Positions 31,767 through 41,126 of a stretch of DNA of 64,000 nt are shown piece by piece. The position numbers and the translations under genes were made by a program. The notes beneath the pieces were generated by a model. It was not told the DNA's origin. It saw only the letters and a program-made list of their open reading frames with translations, and searched no databases. Every line of letters starts with the position of its first letter. Positions within the stretch are counted from its first letter, which is position 1. Source of the stretch: Prosthecobacter sp. (GTDB lineage Bacteria > Verrucomicrobiota > Verrucomicrobiia > Verrucomicrobiales > Verrucomicrobiaceae); NCBI GenBank assembly GCA_019186985.1, contig JABARQ010000015.1, forward strand, positions 287,553 through 351,552, read 5' to 3'.

Positions 31767-32636
31767 ATGAATTCCTCCCCTCCCTCCATTGGCATCATCG
31801 GCGGCTCCGGCCTTTACGACATGGAGGGGCTGGAGGACCGGCAGGAGATGGAGGTGGAGACGCCGTTCGGCGCGCCTTCCGACAAGCTGGTCACAGGCAC
31901 CCTGGCAGGACGCCGTGTTTATTTCCTGCCCCGTCATGGCAAGGGCCACCGCATCCTGCCCACGGAGCTGAACCACCGCGCCAACATCTGGGCGCTGCGC
32001 TCGCTGAACGTGCGCTGGATCCTCTGCGTCACCGCCGTCGGCAGCCTGAAGGAGGAATACCGCCCGCGCGATGTCGTGCTGCCGGACCAGTATTTCGACC
32101 GCACCAGCAGGCGCGAGCATCACACCTTCTTTGGGCGCGGCATCGTCGGTCACGTGGCCTTTGCCGATCCGGTGAGCAGCGGGCTGCGGGCCCTGCTGCG
32201 TGAGGAGGCGCTCGCCGTCGGAGCCCGGGTGCACGACGGCGGCACCTATGTGAACATGGACGGCCCGGCCTTCTCCACGCGGGCGGAGTCGCATGCCAAC
32301 CGCCAGCTCGGCTTTGACGTCATCGGCATGACCAACCTGCCCGAGGCCAAGCTGGCGCGCGAGGCCGAGATCGCGCTCGCCACGCTGGCCATGGTGACGG
32401 ATTACGACTGCTGGAAAACGGACGAGGCGCATGTGACGGCGGAGGCCGTGGTGGCGCATGTTTCCGCCAACTCGCAGATGGCCAAGGCGGTCATCGCCCG
32501 CGTGGTCCCGCGCATTCCGGCGGAGCCCTGCTGGCCTGAGCACCGGGCGCTGGACGGAGCCCTCATGACCGACCGCGGCCTGTGGCCGGCAGCCACCGTG
32601 CAGGACCTTCGCCCCATCCTCTCCCGCTTCCTCTGA
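31767..32636 (+). CDS. mtnP: S-methyl-5'-thioadenosine phosphorylase
   Basis: 289 aa. Cleaves methylthioadenosine with phosphate to adenine and methylthioribose-1-phosphate. The phosphate-binding GGSGLYD (~12-18), PRHGKGH (~55-61), [24 protein letters not shown]-like YFDRTSRR, and the substrate site [15 protein letters not shown] with [15 protein letters not shown] and TDYDCW are diagnostic of MTAP rather than PNP. Its mutarotase neighbour starts 6 bp downstream. No other methionine-salvage gene is present here. Confidence 0.92.
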   Translation: MNSSPPSIGIIGGSGLYDMEGLEDRQEMEVETPFGAPSDKLVTGTLAGRRVYFLPRHGKGHRILPTELNHRANIWALRSLNVRWILCVTAVGSLKEEYRPRDVVLPDQYFDRTSRREHHTFFGRGIVGHVAFADPVSSGLRALLREEALAVGARVHDGGTYVNMDGPAFSTRAESHANRQLGFDVIGMTNLPEAKLAREAEIALATLAMVTDYDCWKTDEAHVTAEAVVAHVSANSQMAKAVIARVVPRIPAEPCWPEHRALDGALMTDRGLWPAATVQDLRPILSRFL

Positions 32637-32642
32637 CCCCCC

Positions 32643-33509
32643 ATGAACCTGCCCGCCTGCATCACCCTCGAAGAACCCGCGCCGGGTTATCCCGTCCTGG
32701 TCATCCGCCACGCCTCCGCCAGCGCACGCATCGCCCTCAACGGCGCGCATGTCATGGAATGGCAGCCCGCCGGGCAGACGCACCCGGTGCTTTACCTCAG
32801 CCCAGACGCCATCCTGGAAAACGGCCGGCCCATCCGTGGAGGCATCCCCGTCTGCTGGCCCTGGTTCAACGCCCATCCCACCGACGCCACGCAGCCGATG
32901 CACGGCATCGCCCGCATCCAGCCCTGGGAGCTGCTGCGTGCGGACGACCAGGGAACGCATGCGAGCCTGCTGCTTCGCCTAACCAGCAATGAAACCACAC
33001 GCCCGCACTGGCCGCACGCCTTCACCTGCCATCTCGGCGTCAGCATCGGCGAAAGGCTGGAGGTCTCCCTGATGACCCACAACACCGGCGAGGAGCCCTT
33101 CGAGATCGCCGAGGCGCTGCACACCTACCTCAGCGTGGGCGACATCTCGCAGGTCGTCGTGCGCGGGCTCGACACCAGCCGTTACCTCGACACCGTCGGA
33201 GAACGAACCCTGCGGCAGCAGGAGGGCCCGGTCACCTTTGACCGCGAGGTGGACCGGCAGTATGCGGCCACCGGCGGCGTCATCGTCGAGGATCCGGCCT
33301 GGAACCGCAGGCTGGTCATCGACAAGCTGGGCAGCGGCACCACGGTCGTCTGGAACCCCTGGATTGAGAAGTCAAAGCGGCTGGCCGACCTGCCCGATGA
33401 GGCCTATCAAGGCTTCCTCTGCATCGAGGCGGCGAACGCGGGCGATGCCGCCCTGAGGATCGCCCCGGGCGGACAGCATGTCATCTCCACCACCGTCAGC
33501 TTGGCCTGA
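32643..33509 (+). CDS. D-hexose-6-phosphate mutarotase (YeaD-like)
   Basis: 288 aa of the aldose-1-epimerase superfamily. NGAHVMEWQPAG, PVLYLSPDA, IRGGIPVCWPWF, and the catalytic-site strings MHGIAR (His) and FEIAEALHTYLSVGDIS (His) match glucose-6-phosphate 1-epimerase, which interconverts alpha and beta anomers of hexose-6-phosphates. VVWNPWIEKSKRLADLPDEAYQGFLCIEAAN is the conserved C-terminal block containing the catalytic Glu. It is 6 bp behind mtnP and convergent with the kinase-WD40 gene. Confidence 0.9.
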   Translation: MNLPACITLEEPAPGYPVLVIRHASASARIALNGAHVMEWQPAGQTHPVLYLSPDAILENGRPIRGGIPVCWPWFNAHPTDATQPMHGIARIQPWELLRADDQGTHASLLLRLTSNETTRPHWPHAFTCHLGVSIGERLEVSLMTHNTGEEPFEIAEALHTYLSVGDISQVVVRGLDTSRYLDTVGERTLRQQEGPVTFDREVDRQYAATGGVIVEDPAWNRRLVIDKLGSGTTVVWNPWIEKSKRLADLPDEAYQGFLCIEAANAGDAALRIAPGGQHVISTTVSLA

Positions 33510-33515
33510 GCCGGC

Positions 33516-36500
33516 TCACTTCACCAACTCCATCCGAAACCGGCCCAGTTCGGCCCGGGCGGCCTGGGAACCGCGTTTTTCCAGGCTGTCCAGATAGGCT
33601 GACAAAGGCTCCTCATCCCTCGGGGAAAGCGCCCGCTCCTGGGGTGCCGCCAGCAGCCAGCGGGCCCAGAGATGCGCGGCTTCATCCGTTCCGGAGGAGG
33701 CATGGGGAACGGCCTTTACCGCCTGCCTCCAGTCCTCCAGCGTCAGCGCGTCCGTGCGGCCTTCAGGCGTCAGCCTGCGCCTCGCCTGCGCCTCGGCCAG
33801 GTCAAGAAACCAGCCGGGAAGCCCCGCCGCCTGCGCCGGCATCGGCAGCTCAAACCAGCCCGTTTCCGGCAGGCGGTAGATGAAGCCACCCGCGTCCGGC
33901 TTAACAAAAAGTGCGTCAATGCCCGCCCCCAGCCGGAAGGGCGGCGTCAGGCTGCCACCGTCGGCGGTGTCCCACACCCGCGCCTCGCCGTCATCGGTCA
34001 CCGTGACCAGCCTGCCGCCGTCCTGCGAAAGCGCCAGGGCGCTGACAAACGCTTCAAAACGGATCACCATGCCCGTGCCCGTGCCAGTCCTGGCATCCCA
34101 GAAGCGCACCTCCTGGTCGCGTCCCGAGGTCACCAGCAGGCGTCCATCCCCCGAAAGTGCAACGGCTCCCACGGCGGGCGGATGTTCCACCGCAGGGCCC
34201 ATCGGCCTGCCATCGGCGGCATCCATCACCTGCACCCTGCCTTCGGCATCCGCCGCCGCGACCCAGCTGCGGTTCGCATTCCAACCCAGCACCGCCGCCT
34301 TCCGGATGAGGGCAGGCGTCTCCTTGGAAGCTGCTGGCGGCTTCACGAGATCCTCCTCAGGGCCGGCGAGGAAACGCCGCGTGGTCATCCGCTGATGAAT
34401 GCGCCAGACCTGGACGTGCGGAGAATAACGCGGCGCCATCGCCAGCAGCGAGGCATCCGGCGTCACGGCCGCTTCAACCAGGCTGTGCCGCAGCCTCTGC
34501 CCCAGCCGAGCCCCGGTCGTCGAATCCCAGACCTGCACTTCACCGTGACGTGACACGCTCACAAAGACGCCCCGCTCCGGCGATGAGGCCAGGGCCATGA
34601 TCTCTCCATCGTGGCGCTGGGCCGGGAAGCGTGGACGCCCGTCTGACATGTCCCAGGCGTGAAGATGACCTCCGCCGTCTCCCACCACGAGCGTGGAGGC
34701 GTCCGAATTGAAGGCCAGGCTGGTCACTGCGGAAGGATGCTTCAACTCCGGCACGGCTTCCTCCAGGGCGCGGAAGTTCAGCACATGCAGCCCGCCGCCA
34801 TGCAGGCCGATGGCCAGCAGCTCCTTCTCGCGATGCACCGCGACCGCGCTGACTCCCTCCTCCACCTGCACGAGGTCGCCGATGATCTGCCCGGCAGACA
34901 AGTCCCAGACGGCCACCACACCGCGAACGACACCGTCTCCGCCCGCCTCGTTCGTGTTGCTGGCCGTGGCCGCGATCGTGCCGAGGTAATCCATCGTCAG
35001 GCTGAGGATCGGCGTCCTGCCGCCCTGGGGTGTCGGATGACTGAGCACGCGGGCCTCCGCCTCAGGTTGCCCGACATTCCATACCAGGATGCTGCCATTG
35101 TCGCCTCCGGCAGCCAGGGTCCGGCCATCCCCTGATTCCGTCATGGAAAGCACCGACTGCAATGTTCCGTCTGATCCGACGGGCATCTGCGGAGTCATCA
35201 TGCCATGACTTCCATCCTTCAGGTTCCAGCGCATCACCTGCCCGTCATCCCTGGCCAGGTAGGCGAGGCTTCCGTCCTTGGAAACCACCAGCACCGTGGC
35301 CAGGACTCCCTGGGGAAGCTCATGATCCTCACGCTGACCCGTGGACATGCTCCAGAGGCTGAGGATTTCCCGGCCATCACCCGCAGGTTTTGAAACCGCC
35401 AGCACCTTGTCCGCCTGACGGCTCACGGCTATCAGGCGTGCCTCGACGACGCCGGCCGGAAGCGGAAGCTCGGACGTGGCGGGCTGGATAAGGTGCCCGT
35501 GCTCCAGCAGGGAAAGCAGGTTGCTCGCGGCCTCCAGATTCCCCGGATCGGTGCGCAGTGCCCGGCACAGCAGGGCCGTGGAGCTGTGATAGTCTGGCGG
35601 CTCGGCGTTCTGCAGCTGCGCCGCCATCCGGCCGTCGGAAACCGAGGACGCCTTGCGTGCCGCCTGCCGGTTCTTTTCGGACTCCAGATACAGCATCGTG
35701 CTGGTGACGGCGCCGGCAAGCACCGCCAGGGAGACGGCGGCGGCGGCGCTCACGCCGACACGGTGACGCCTGACAAACTTTTGGATCAAATAGCCCCGGC
35801 TCGGCGGGCAGGCGCGCACCGGCTGGTCGTGCAGGTAGCGGCGCAGATCGTCCGCCAGGTCGTCGGCGTTGCCGTAGCGGCGTGCCGGATCACGCTCCAG
35901 GGCCTTGAGGATGATCCAGTCCAGGTCGCCCTTGAGGGCCGGTTCGCGCGACGAAGGGCGCGGCGGGTCGATCTCGACCTGGTCGCGCAGGATCTGATGC
36001 AGCGGCCGGTTGGCAAGGTCGGCGGCGCTGACCAGCCCGCGTCCCGACAGCAGCTCCAGGAGGATCGACCCCAGCGCATAGACATCGGAACGGGTGTCCA
36101 CATGCGAGCTGCCATGCTCAATCTGCTCGGGGCTGATGTAACCCGGCGTGCCCACCAGCTGGTCCATGCCGGTCATCAGGGTGTCACCGGCGTTCTTCTG
36201 CTCCAGCACCTTGGCGATGCCGAAGTCGATGACCTTGGGGACGGGCACGCCGTCCTCCTCCATCACCATGACGTTGGAGGGCTTCAGGTCGCGGTGGATG
36301 ATCCCCTTCTGGTGGGCGTGGTTCACCGCCTGGCAGACCTGGATGAAGAGCTCGATCCTCTGCCGCAACGTCAGCCTTTTCTCCCTGGCATAGGAGGTGA
36401 CCGACCGCCCCCGAACCAATTCCATGACAAAGTAGGGCTGGCCGCGCTCCGTCTCGCCGGCATCCAGGACGCGGGCGATGTTCGGGTGCTCCATCAGCGC

Positions 36501-36863
36501 CAGTGACTGCCGCTCCGTGTCGAACCGTGCGATGACCTGCTGCGTGTCCATGCCGGCCTTGAGGATCTTCACCGCCACCAGCCGGTGGATGGGCTGCACC
36601 TGCTCGGCCTTGTAGACCAGGCCGAAGCCGCCTTCGCCAAGCTTCTCCAGGAGACGGAACTTGCCGTCGATCCAGCCGTCGTTGTCCTCCAGCAGGTTGG
36701 CGGACCGGGCCTTTCCGCCCAGGGATGGGATGGTCGGAGAGCGTGAGGCGCGGGCCTGGGTGGCCGCCGTGTGAAGGTCGGGCACCACGACGGTCATGTC
36801 GCTGGGCTCCGGATCATGGATGCTCGAATCTGTGGCGGGCTTGGACACTGGACTGCCTTTCAA
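33516..36863 (-). CDS. Transmembrane Ser/Thr protein kinase with WD40 repeats
   Basis: 1115 aa. A disordered N-terminus (~1-60) is followed by a complete Hanks-type kinase domain (~68-345): GEGGFG loop, VAVK lysine (K99), HRDLKPSN (D192), DFG (D213), and GTPGYISPEQ. A single membrane segment at ~370-392 separates the cytoplasmic kinase from a ~600-residue region of WD40-type repeats (LAAGGDNGSILVWNVG, LVVGDGGGHLHAWDMS, LVTSGRDQEVRFWDAR and others). By topology the WD40 propeller would be extracytoplasmic and may sense a ligand. The architecture is common in Planctomycetes and Verrucomicrobia. It follows the SGNH gene by 55 bp with no obvious terminator. Confidence 0.92.
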   Translation of the reverse strand: MKGSPVSKPATDSSIHDPEPSDMTVVVPDLHTAATQARASRSPTIPSLGGKARSANLLEDNDGWIDGKFRLLEKLGEGGFGLVYKAEQVQPIHRLVAVKILKAGMDTQQVIARFDTERQSLALMEHPNIARVLDAGETERGQPYFVMELVRGRSVTSYAREKRLTLRQRIELFIQVCQAVNHAHQKGIIHRDLKPSNVMVMEEDGVPVPKVIDFGIAKVLEQKNAGDTLMTGMDQLVGTPGYISPEQIEHGSSHVDTRSDVYALGSILLELLSGRGLVSAADLANRPLHQILRDQVEIDPPRPSSREPALKGDLDWIILKALERDPARRYGNADDLADDLRRYLHDQPVRACPPSRGYLIQKFVRRHRVGVSAAAAVSLAVLAGAVTSTMLYLESEKNRQAARKASSVSDGRMAAQLQNAEPPDYHSSTALLCRALRTDPGNLEAASNLLSLLEHGHLIQPATSELPLPAGVVEARLIAVSRQADKVLAVSKPAGDGREILSLWSMSTGQREDHELPQGVLATVLVVSKDGSLAYLARDDGQVMRWNLKDGSHGMMTPQMPVGSDGTLQSVLSMTESGDGRTLAAGGDNGSILVWNVGQPEAEARVLSHPTPQGGRTPILSLTMDYLGTIAATASNTNEAGGDGVVRGVVAVWDLSAGQIIGDLVQVEEGVSAVAVHREKELLAIGLHGGGLHVLNFRALEEAVPELKHPSAVTSLAFNSDASTLVVGDGGGHLHAWDMSDGRPRFPAQRHDGEIMALASSPERGVFVSVSRHGEVQVWDSTTGARLGQRLRHSLVEAAVTPDASLLAMAPRYSPHVQVWRIHQRMTTRRFLAGPEEDLVKPPAASKETPALIRKAAVLGWNANRSWVAAADAEGRVQVMDAADGRPMGPAVEHPPAVGAVALSGDGRLLVTSGRDQEVRFWDARTGTGTGMVIRFEAFVSALALSQDGGRLVTVTDDGEARVWDTADGGSLTPPFRLGAGIDALFVKPDAGGFIYRLPETGWFELPMPAQAAGLPGWFLDLAEAQARRRLTPEGRTDALTLEDWRQAVKAVPHASSGTDEAAHLWARWLLAAPQERALSPRDEEPLSAYLDSLEKRGSQAARAELGRFRMELVK

Positions 36864-36918
36864 GCATCAACCGGGCGGACGGGCAATCAGAATCAGGGCG
36901 ACGCCGGACTCGCACGGG

Positions 36919-38232
36919 TTACTTCAAGGCCTCGGCCAGCACCTCGCCGATGATCTGATGGCCCTCGCGGTTGTTGTGCGTGTCGTAGATGGGATTGAAG
37001 GTCAGCCGTCCCTGGGCCGCCGCGGAGGAGAGGGCGCCCGTCGGGTTGATGAAACCGATGCCGCGCTTCTGGCATTCTGCGTAAAGATGGTCGGGCAGGT
37101 CACCGGGCTGCCAGCCAGGTTCAGGATAACCTTCCCCATGACGCAGATGGCCGTGCAGAACCCGGCGCTTGCAGGGCAGGTAGAGCAGATGCGGCTTGAC
37201 TCCTTGCTTCCGGCAGGCCTCCGCAAAACGGTCCAGCACGGAGGCCAGGGCGTTCCGTTCCTCGACACTCATCTGCATCATCGAAGGCGGCGCATCGGCG
37301 ATGGTGACCGGGATTTCCTTGTCACTCGCCTTGAACCAGGCGTTGGCATAGCTGCGGTCGCTCAGGCGCAGCTGCTTGAAGTCGCGGATGATGTTCCAGA
37401 TCGCCTTCAGAAGCGAAGGCTGCACCGGGATGTCATGGCTGGGCCGCTCGCCGGTCTGCTGAAAGAGGTCCAGGTCCTCCTGCTCATGCACATTGTCGGA
37501 AAGGTCGTTGCCCTCGAAAAACGCCAGCACGGCCTTGCGGCATGAAGGCGCGGAGCCATAGGCCTCCAGGTAATGGACGTGTGAAAAACCGCCCGTGTCG
37601 GTGATGCCGAGATTCTTGACACGCCTGCCCAGCCGGGCGGCGGCGACACCAGTGAAGACCTGGTCCTCCGGCAGGTAGCCGGACTCGGTGAAGGAGTCAC
37701 CCACCACCGCAACCTCCCAGTCCGTCAGGCTGTCTGGATTGCGGAAACCCTCCTTCGAATAAGACACCGTCAGCTCCTGCTCATCGGTGTAGGCCTCATC
37801 CGTGCTGCGATGATTTTTCAGCAGCGTCTGCAGAGGCTTGCCGGTCCAGGTCGCACCCGGAGTCCGGGTGAAGAAGACATCACCGCTGGGATGGGTGGGA
37901 AGCCGGAAGTAGATGGGAAAGGCCTCGTTGGCCCTGCGGGCTCCCAGCAGCTCGTTGAAGTCAAGCTTCAGCGCCCGGCAGGCGCCTTCCACAAGACCAA
38001 AGGTGATGCCGGTGGTGATGCCCAGACGCACGCAGCCGCTGACCAGCGCCTGAAGCCAGCCACCGCGCCGGGCGGCAACCAGGGAAAGAAAGGCAAAGCC
38101 GGCGAGAAGCTGCGCCGGCATCGCCCACTGGTCCGCGCCCAGGGTCACCAGGCGATGCCAGAGCAGCGACGACCCCACAAGGCCGCCGAGGGCGCCGAGA
38201 TAGCAGAGACGCTGGTTGGCAGGGACGTTCAC
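36919..38232 (-). CDS. Membrane-anchored SGNH-hydrolase-like protein
   Basis: 437 aa. Two or three N-terminal hydrophobic segments (~10-30, ~40-55, ~65-85) anchor a soluble domain. SGNH blocks are present: VVGDSFTESG (Ser180), the E-G-N-D at 240-243, and the C-terminal D-T-H-N-N-R-E-G-H (D417, H419), with Y-L-P-C-K-R before it. Related proteins are O-acyl transferases or esterases acting on glycans (AlgJ/AlgX-like). It is the last gene of a carbamoyltransferase module: 7 bp separate it from the DUF5989 gene. A role in modifying the same surface or secreted product is inferred. Confidence 0.8.
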   Translation of the reverse strand: MNVPANQRLCYLGALGGLVGSSLLWHRLVTLGADQWAMPAQLLAGFAFLSLVAARRGGWLQALVSGCVRLGITTGITFGLVEGACRALKLDFNELLGARRANEAFPIYFRLPTHPSGDVFFTRTPGATWTGKPLQTLLKNHRSTDEAYTDEQELTVSYSKEGFRNPDSLTDWEVAVVGDSFTESGYLPEDQVFTGVAAARLGRRVKNLGITDTGGFSHVHYLEAYGSAPSCRKAVLAFFEGNDLSDNVHEQEDLDLFQQTGERPSHDIPVQPSLLKAIWNIIRDFKQLRLSDRSYANAWFKASDKEIPVTIADAPPSMMQMSVEERNALASVLDRFAEACRKQGVKPHLLYLPCKRRVLHGHLRHGEGYPEPGWQPGDLPDHLYAECQKRGIGFINPTGALSSAAAQGRLTFNPIYDTHNNREGHQIIGEVLAEALK

Positions 38233-38239
38233 GGCGCAG

Positions 38240-38395
38240 TCAGAAGAGGGTGTAGATGAAGGGTGCCAGCGCGGATCCCTTCGCGATGACCAGGATGAGC
38301 CCCAGCACCAGCAGGAGCAGCACGATGGGGAAGAGCCACCACTTTCCAGAACGGAACAGGTAGGTGAAGAACTGGCCGAGAATGCGGAGTTTCAT
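38240..38395 (-). CDS. DUF5989 (SxtK-like) single-pass membrane microprotein
   Basis: 51 aa, encoded from the ATG at 38393-38395 to TGA at 38240-38242. The sequence starts MKLRILGQFFTYLFRSGKWW, continues into one strongly hydrophobic helix (PIVLLLLVLGLILVIA) and ends KGSALAPFIYTLF. This is the DUF5989 pattern: basic/aromatic N-terminus, a W-W-L-x-P turn, one membrane span, and a short APFIYTLF-type tail. Such genes accompany carbamoyltransferases and SxtJ-like genes, including sxtK in cyanobacterial saxitoxin clusters. It may help place the enzyme at the membrane. It is easily missed because of its size. Confidence 0.85.
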   Translation of the reverse strand: MKLRILGQFFTYLFRSGKWWLFPIVLLLLVLGLILVIAKGSALAPFIYTLF

Positions 38396-38437
38396 GACAG
38401 ACGAGGGTTGGGGAGGGTGAGTCGTTTGGGCAGGCAG

Positions 38438-38869
38438 TCAGAACATGTCCTCATGATGCCTTGCGGAACGGGAGGGATGATCCACCCAGTAGCTGTCCCT
38501 GGGCGTGGCGCGGCGGATCTGGATGAAGGGGAGCTTCAGCAGCCTGCCCAGCACCGCGACCGGGACCATGGCGGAAAAAAACAGGACCGTGAGGATGAGC
38601 CGTGACATGCACCATCCCAGCACGAGGGCCAGCGTCATCCAGAGACGGTGGACCGCCCTCAGCGAGGCCGGCGCCACAAGGCCGACAAGGATGAGGAAGC
38701 CGGCCAGGCCCGCCAGGACTCCCGTCGCTCCCTGGGACCAGTGCTTCCAAAGCCCAAGGGCCGCGATCAGCGCAAACACTCCGCCGACGCTGAGGCCGAA
38801 TTTCCTCAGCGCCTTCGCGGAGGTGTCGAGGGCCTGCAGTTCGTGGCGGACGTCGGCTCGGATTCCCAT
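38438..38869 (-). CDS. SxtJ-like membrane protein
   Basis: 143 aa. It begins with a charged helix (MGIRADVRHELQALDTSAKALRKFGLSVG-like) and has three hydrophobic segments (~27-40, ~50-65, ~78-108), then a C-terminal FIQIRRATPRDSYWV motif. The layout and the R-K-F-G start and R-D-S-Y-W end match SxtJ-family proteins found next to O-carbamoyltransferases. The function is unknown. It lies 24 bp after the carbamoyltransferase gene and 42 bp before the DUF5989 gene, clearly in one operon. Confidence 0.85.
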   Translation of the reverse strand: MGIRADVRHELQALDTSAKALRKFGLSVGGVFALIAALGLWKHWSQGATGVLAGLAGFLILVGLVAPASLRAVHRLWMTLALVLGWCMSRLILTVLFFSAMVPVAVLGRLLKLPFIQIRRATPRDSYWVDHPSRSARHHEDMF

Positions 38870-38893
38870 GGTGGTATACTTGGTTAGGTGGGC

Positions 38894-40714
38894 TCAGTCG
38901 AGGGTGTGTTCGCTGCGCCAGTCACGCGCTTCCTTCCACTCGGGCTGTGCGGACTTCAGAAGGATGTGACGCCCCAGGACCAGCACGTCCATCTCGGTGC
39001 GCATGAAGCAGGTGTAGGCCTGCTCCGGGCTCTCCACGATGGGTTCGCCGCGGACGTTGAAGGAGGTGTTGACCACGACCGGGCAGCCGGTCAGCCGGTC
39101 AAATTCGCTGATCAGTCGATGGAAGGCCGGGTTGGTTTCGCGATGCACCGTCTGCAGGCGTGCCGAGCAGTCCACATGGGTCACGGCCGGAATGGAGGAC
39201 CGCGGGATGTTCAGCTTGTCGATGCCCCACAACGCCTCCTCGGACTCGCTCACAGCGCGGCGATGCTTCTCAAGGACGTCGGCAACGATGAGCATGTAGG
39301 GGCTCGGGCGGTCATGATCAAACCACTCTCCAACCTTCTCGGCGAGAACGGCCGGGGCAAAGGGCCGGAAGCTTTCCCTGAACTTGATCTTCAGGTTCAT
39401 GATCTTCTGCATCTCGGGGCTGCGCGCATCACCGATGATGGAGCGGGCTCCCAGCGCACGCGGGCCGAATTCCATGCGGCCCTGAAACCAGCCGACCACC
39501 CTGCCCTCCGCCATCAGGCGTGCCACCTCGACGCAGAGGCCCTGGTCGTCTTCCATCCTGGTGCCCTGCGCGCCCAGAGGAGCGAGCCGTGCGGCGATTT
39601 CATCATCGCTGTATTCAGGCCCCAGGTAGCTGCCATGCTGCCAATCGGCCCCGGTCACCGCCGGACGCGGCTTGTCGTGGTAATGATGATAGGCCGCAAG
39701 CGCCGCACCCAGCGCCCCGCCGGCGTCGCCGGCGGCGGGCTGGATGTAGATGTCATCAAAAATGCCGGAGCGGAGGAGCTTGCCGTTGGCCACGCAGTTC
39801 AAGGCCACTCCGCCCGCAAGGCAGAGATGCCGTTCACCGGTTTCCCTGCGGATGTGACGGGCCATCCGCAGCATGACCTCCTCGGTCACCACCTGCACGG
39901 AGGCGGCCAGGTCCATCTCTCGCTGCGTCAGCTTCGACTCCGGCTTCCTCGGCGGCCCGCCGAACAGCGGCTCCATCTTCGGACCCGTCATCTTCAATCC
40001 AGCACAGTAGTCGAAGTACTCCTGGTTCATTGCAAAGGAGCCGTCCTCCTTGAGGTCGATCAGATGATCAAGGATCGCCTGGGCAAACCTGGGCTGCCCA
40101 TAAGGCGCCAGGCCCATGACCTTGTACTCGCCGGAGTTCACCTTGAAGCCGGTGAAGTAGGTGAAGGCGGAATACAGCAGCCCCAGCGAGTGCGGGAAGT
40201 GCATCTCCTTCAGCATCTCGACCCGGTTGCCACGCCCGACGCCATACGAACTCGTCGCCCACTCACCCACACCGTCCACGGTCAGCACCGCCGCGCTTTC
40301 AAACGGGCTCGGGAAAAAGGCCGAGGCGGCGTGGGACTCGTGATGCTCGGCAAACAGCAGCGGAATGCCCTTGCCAACCTCCCTTTCAATGACGGACGGC
40401 ATCCAGAGCTTTTCCGCCAGCCAGACCGGCACCGCCATCATGAAGCTTTTCAGGCCACGCGGCGCCCAGGCGAGATGGGTTTCCAGGATTCGGTCAAATT
40501 TTAGCAGCGGCTTGTCGTAAAAGGCGATGCCATCCAGTTCGGCTGCCGTCAGCCCTCCCTGTATCAGGCAGAACTCGACGGCCTTTTGTGGGAAGGCTGA
40601 ATCGTGGCGCCGACGCGTGAACCTCTCCTCCTGGGCCGCAGCCACGACCTGCCCATCCTGGATCAAGCAGGCGGCGGAATCATGGTAGAAGGCGGAGATG
40701 CCAAGAAGGCGCAT
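38894..40714 (-). CDS. NodU/HypF-type carbamoyltransferase
   Basis: 606 aa from the ATG at 40712-40714 (MRLLGISAFYHDSAAC); two ATGs up to 40732 would add up to six residues. The N-terminal Kae1-like domain has HDSAA, EHHESHAASAFFPSPF, LTVDGVGEWA, SGEYKVMGLAPYG and CLAGGVALNCVANGK. The C-terminal domain has FQGRMEFGPRALGARSI and FNVRGEPIV. These enzymes transfer a carbamoyl group from carbamoyl phosphate, via carbamoyl-adenylate, to a hydroxyl of a small molecule or sugar. First gene of a unit with SxtJ-like, DUF5989 and SGNH genes. The acceptor is unknown. An AT-rich region with a TATAAT box lies upstream. Confidence 0.93.
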   Translation of the reverse strand: MRLLGISAFYHDSAACLIQDGQVVAAAQEERFTRRRHDSAFPQKAVEFCLIQGGLTAAELDGIAFYDKPLLKFDRILETHLAWAPRGLKSFMMAVPVWLAEKLWMPSVIEREVGKGIPLLFAEHHESHAASAFFPSPFESAAVLTVDGVGEWATSSYGVGRGNRVEMLKEMHFPHSLGLLYSAFTYFTGFKVNSGEYKVMGLAPYGQPRFAQAILDHLIDLKEDGSFAMNQEYFDYCAGLKMTGPKMEPLFGGPPRKPESKLTQREMDLAASVQVVTEEVMLRMARHIRRETGERHLCLAGGVALNCVANGKLLRSGIFDDIYIQPAAGDAGGALGAALAAYHHYHDKPRPAVTGADWQHGSYLGPEYSDDEIAARLAPLGAQGTRMEDDQGLCVEVARLMAEGRVVGWFQGRMEFGPRALGARSIIGDARSPEMQKIMNLKIKFRESFRPFAPAVLAEKVGEWFDHDRPSPYMLIVADVLEKHRRAVSESEEALWGIDKLNIPRSSIPAVTHVDCSARLQTVHRETNPAFHRLISEFDRLTGCPVVVNTSFNVRGEPIVESPEQAYTCFMRTEMDVLVLGRHILLKSAQPEWKEARDWRSEHTLD

Positions 40715-40731
40715 GAGAAAATTTGCCATCA

Positions 40732-40770
40732 TTGATATTTTTTACAAATATTATAAAGTTAAAAAGCGGA
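40732..40770 (-). promoter_or_regulatory. AT-rich putative promoter of the carbamoyltransferase operon
   Basis: A strongly AT-rich stretch directly upstream of the first start codon contains TATAAT on the minus strand (40750-40755). No good -35 box lies 16-18 bp further up, so only the -10 element is supported. Confidence 0.4.
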
Positions 40771-41126
40771 TCATTGGCTTCACCTTATAAATTCGGTCTC
40801 AGGACGAAACCCCGGAGCCATCTGTTGCCCGGGTGAGGCGGATGCGCTTTCAGAGAGCCGGATGCTTTCCATCCCACGGTCCCCTGCCCTTTGCCTCAGG
40901 CTGTTTTCACTTTGCCACGAGACTGCCCCCTCGGTTTCCTCCGAGCCGGAGGCTCGAAAGAAAGGAGCCGGTGGTGAAACAAGCGCAGCGAATGTGAACC
41001 GTCGGCTCTCAGCGCACACCTACGTTCCTTTGCGGGTTGAAGCAGACGCGAGGAAGGATTCAGCGCACGACGGCGAACCCAAGATTTGGCAATCCTCCCC
41101 TCGATCTCAGAAGCGCGTCAGCACTC
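40771..41126. repeat. Non-coding spacer with inverted repeats, possible interspersed element
   Basis: No convincing gene. Two stem-loops stand out. CGAGCC/GGCTCG at 40942-40947 and 40951-40956 encloses a GGA loop. A longer arm pair at 40965-40975 (GAGCCGGTGGT) and 40998-41008 (ACCGTCGGCTC) pairs over all 11 positions if two G-U pairs are allowed, with a 22-nt loop. The dense, non-coding, GC-rich hairpin character suggests an interspersed intergenic repeat. Whether it is multicopy cannot be seen from one window. Confidence 0.4.
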
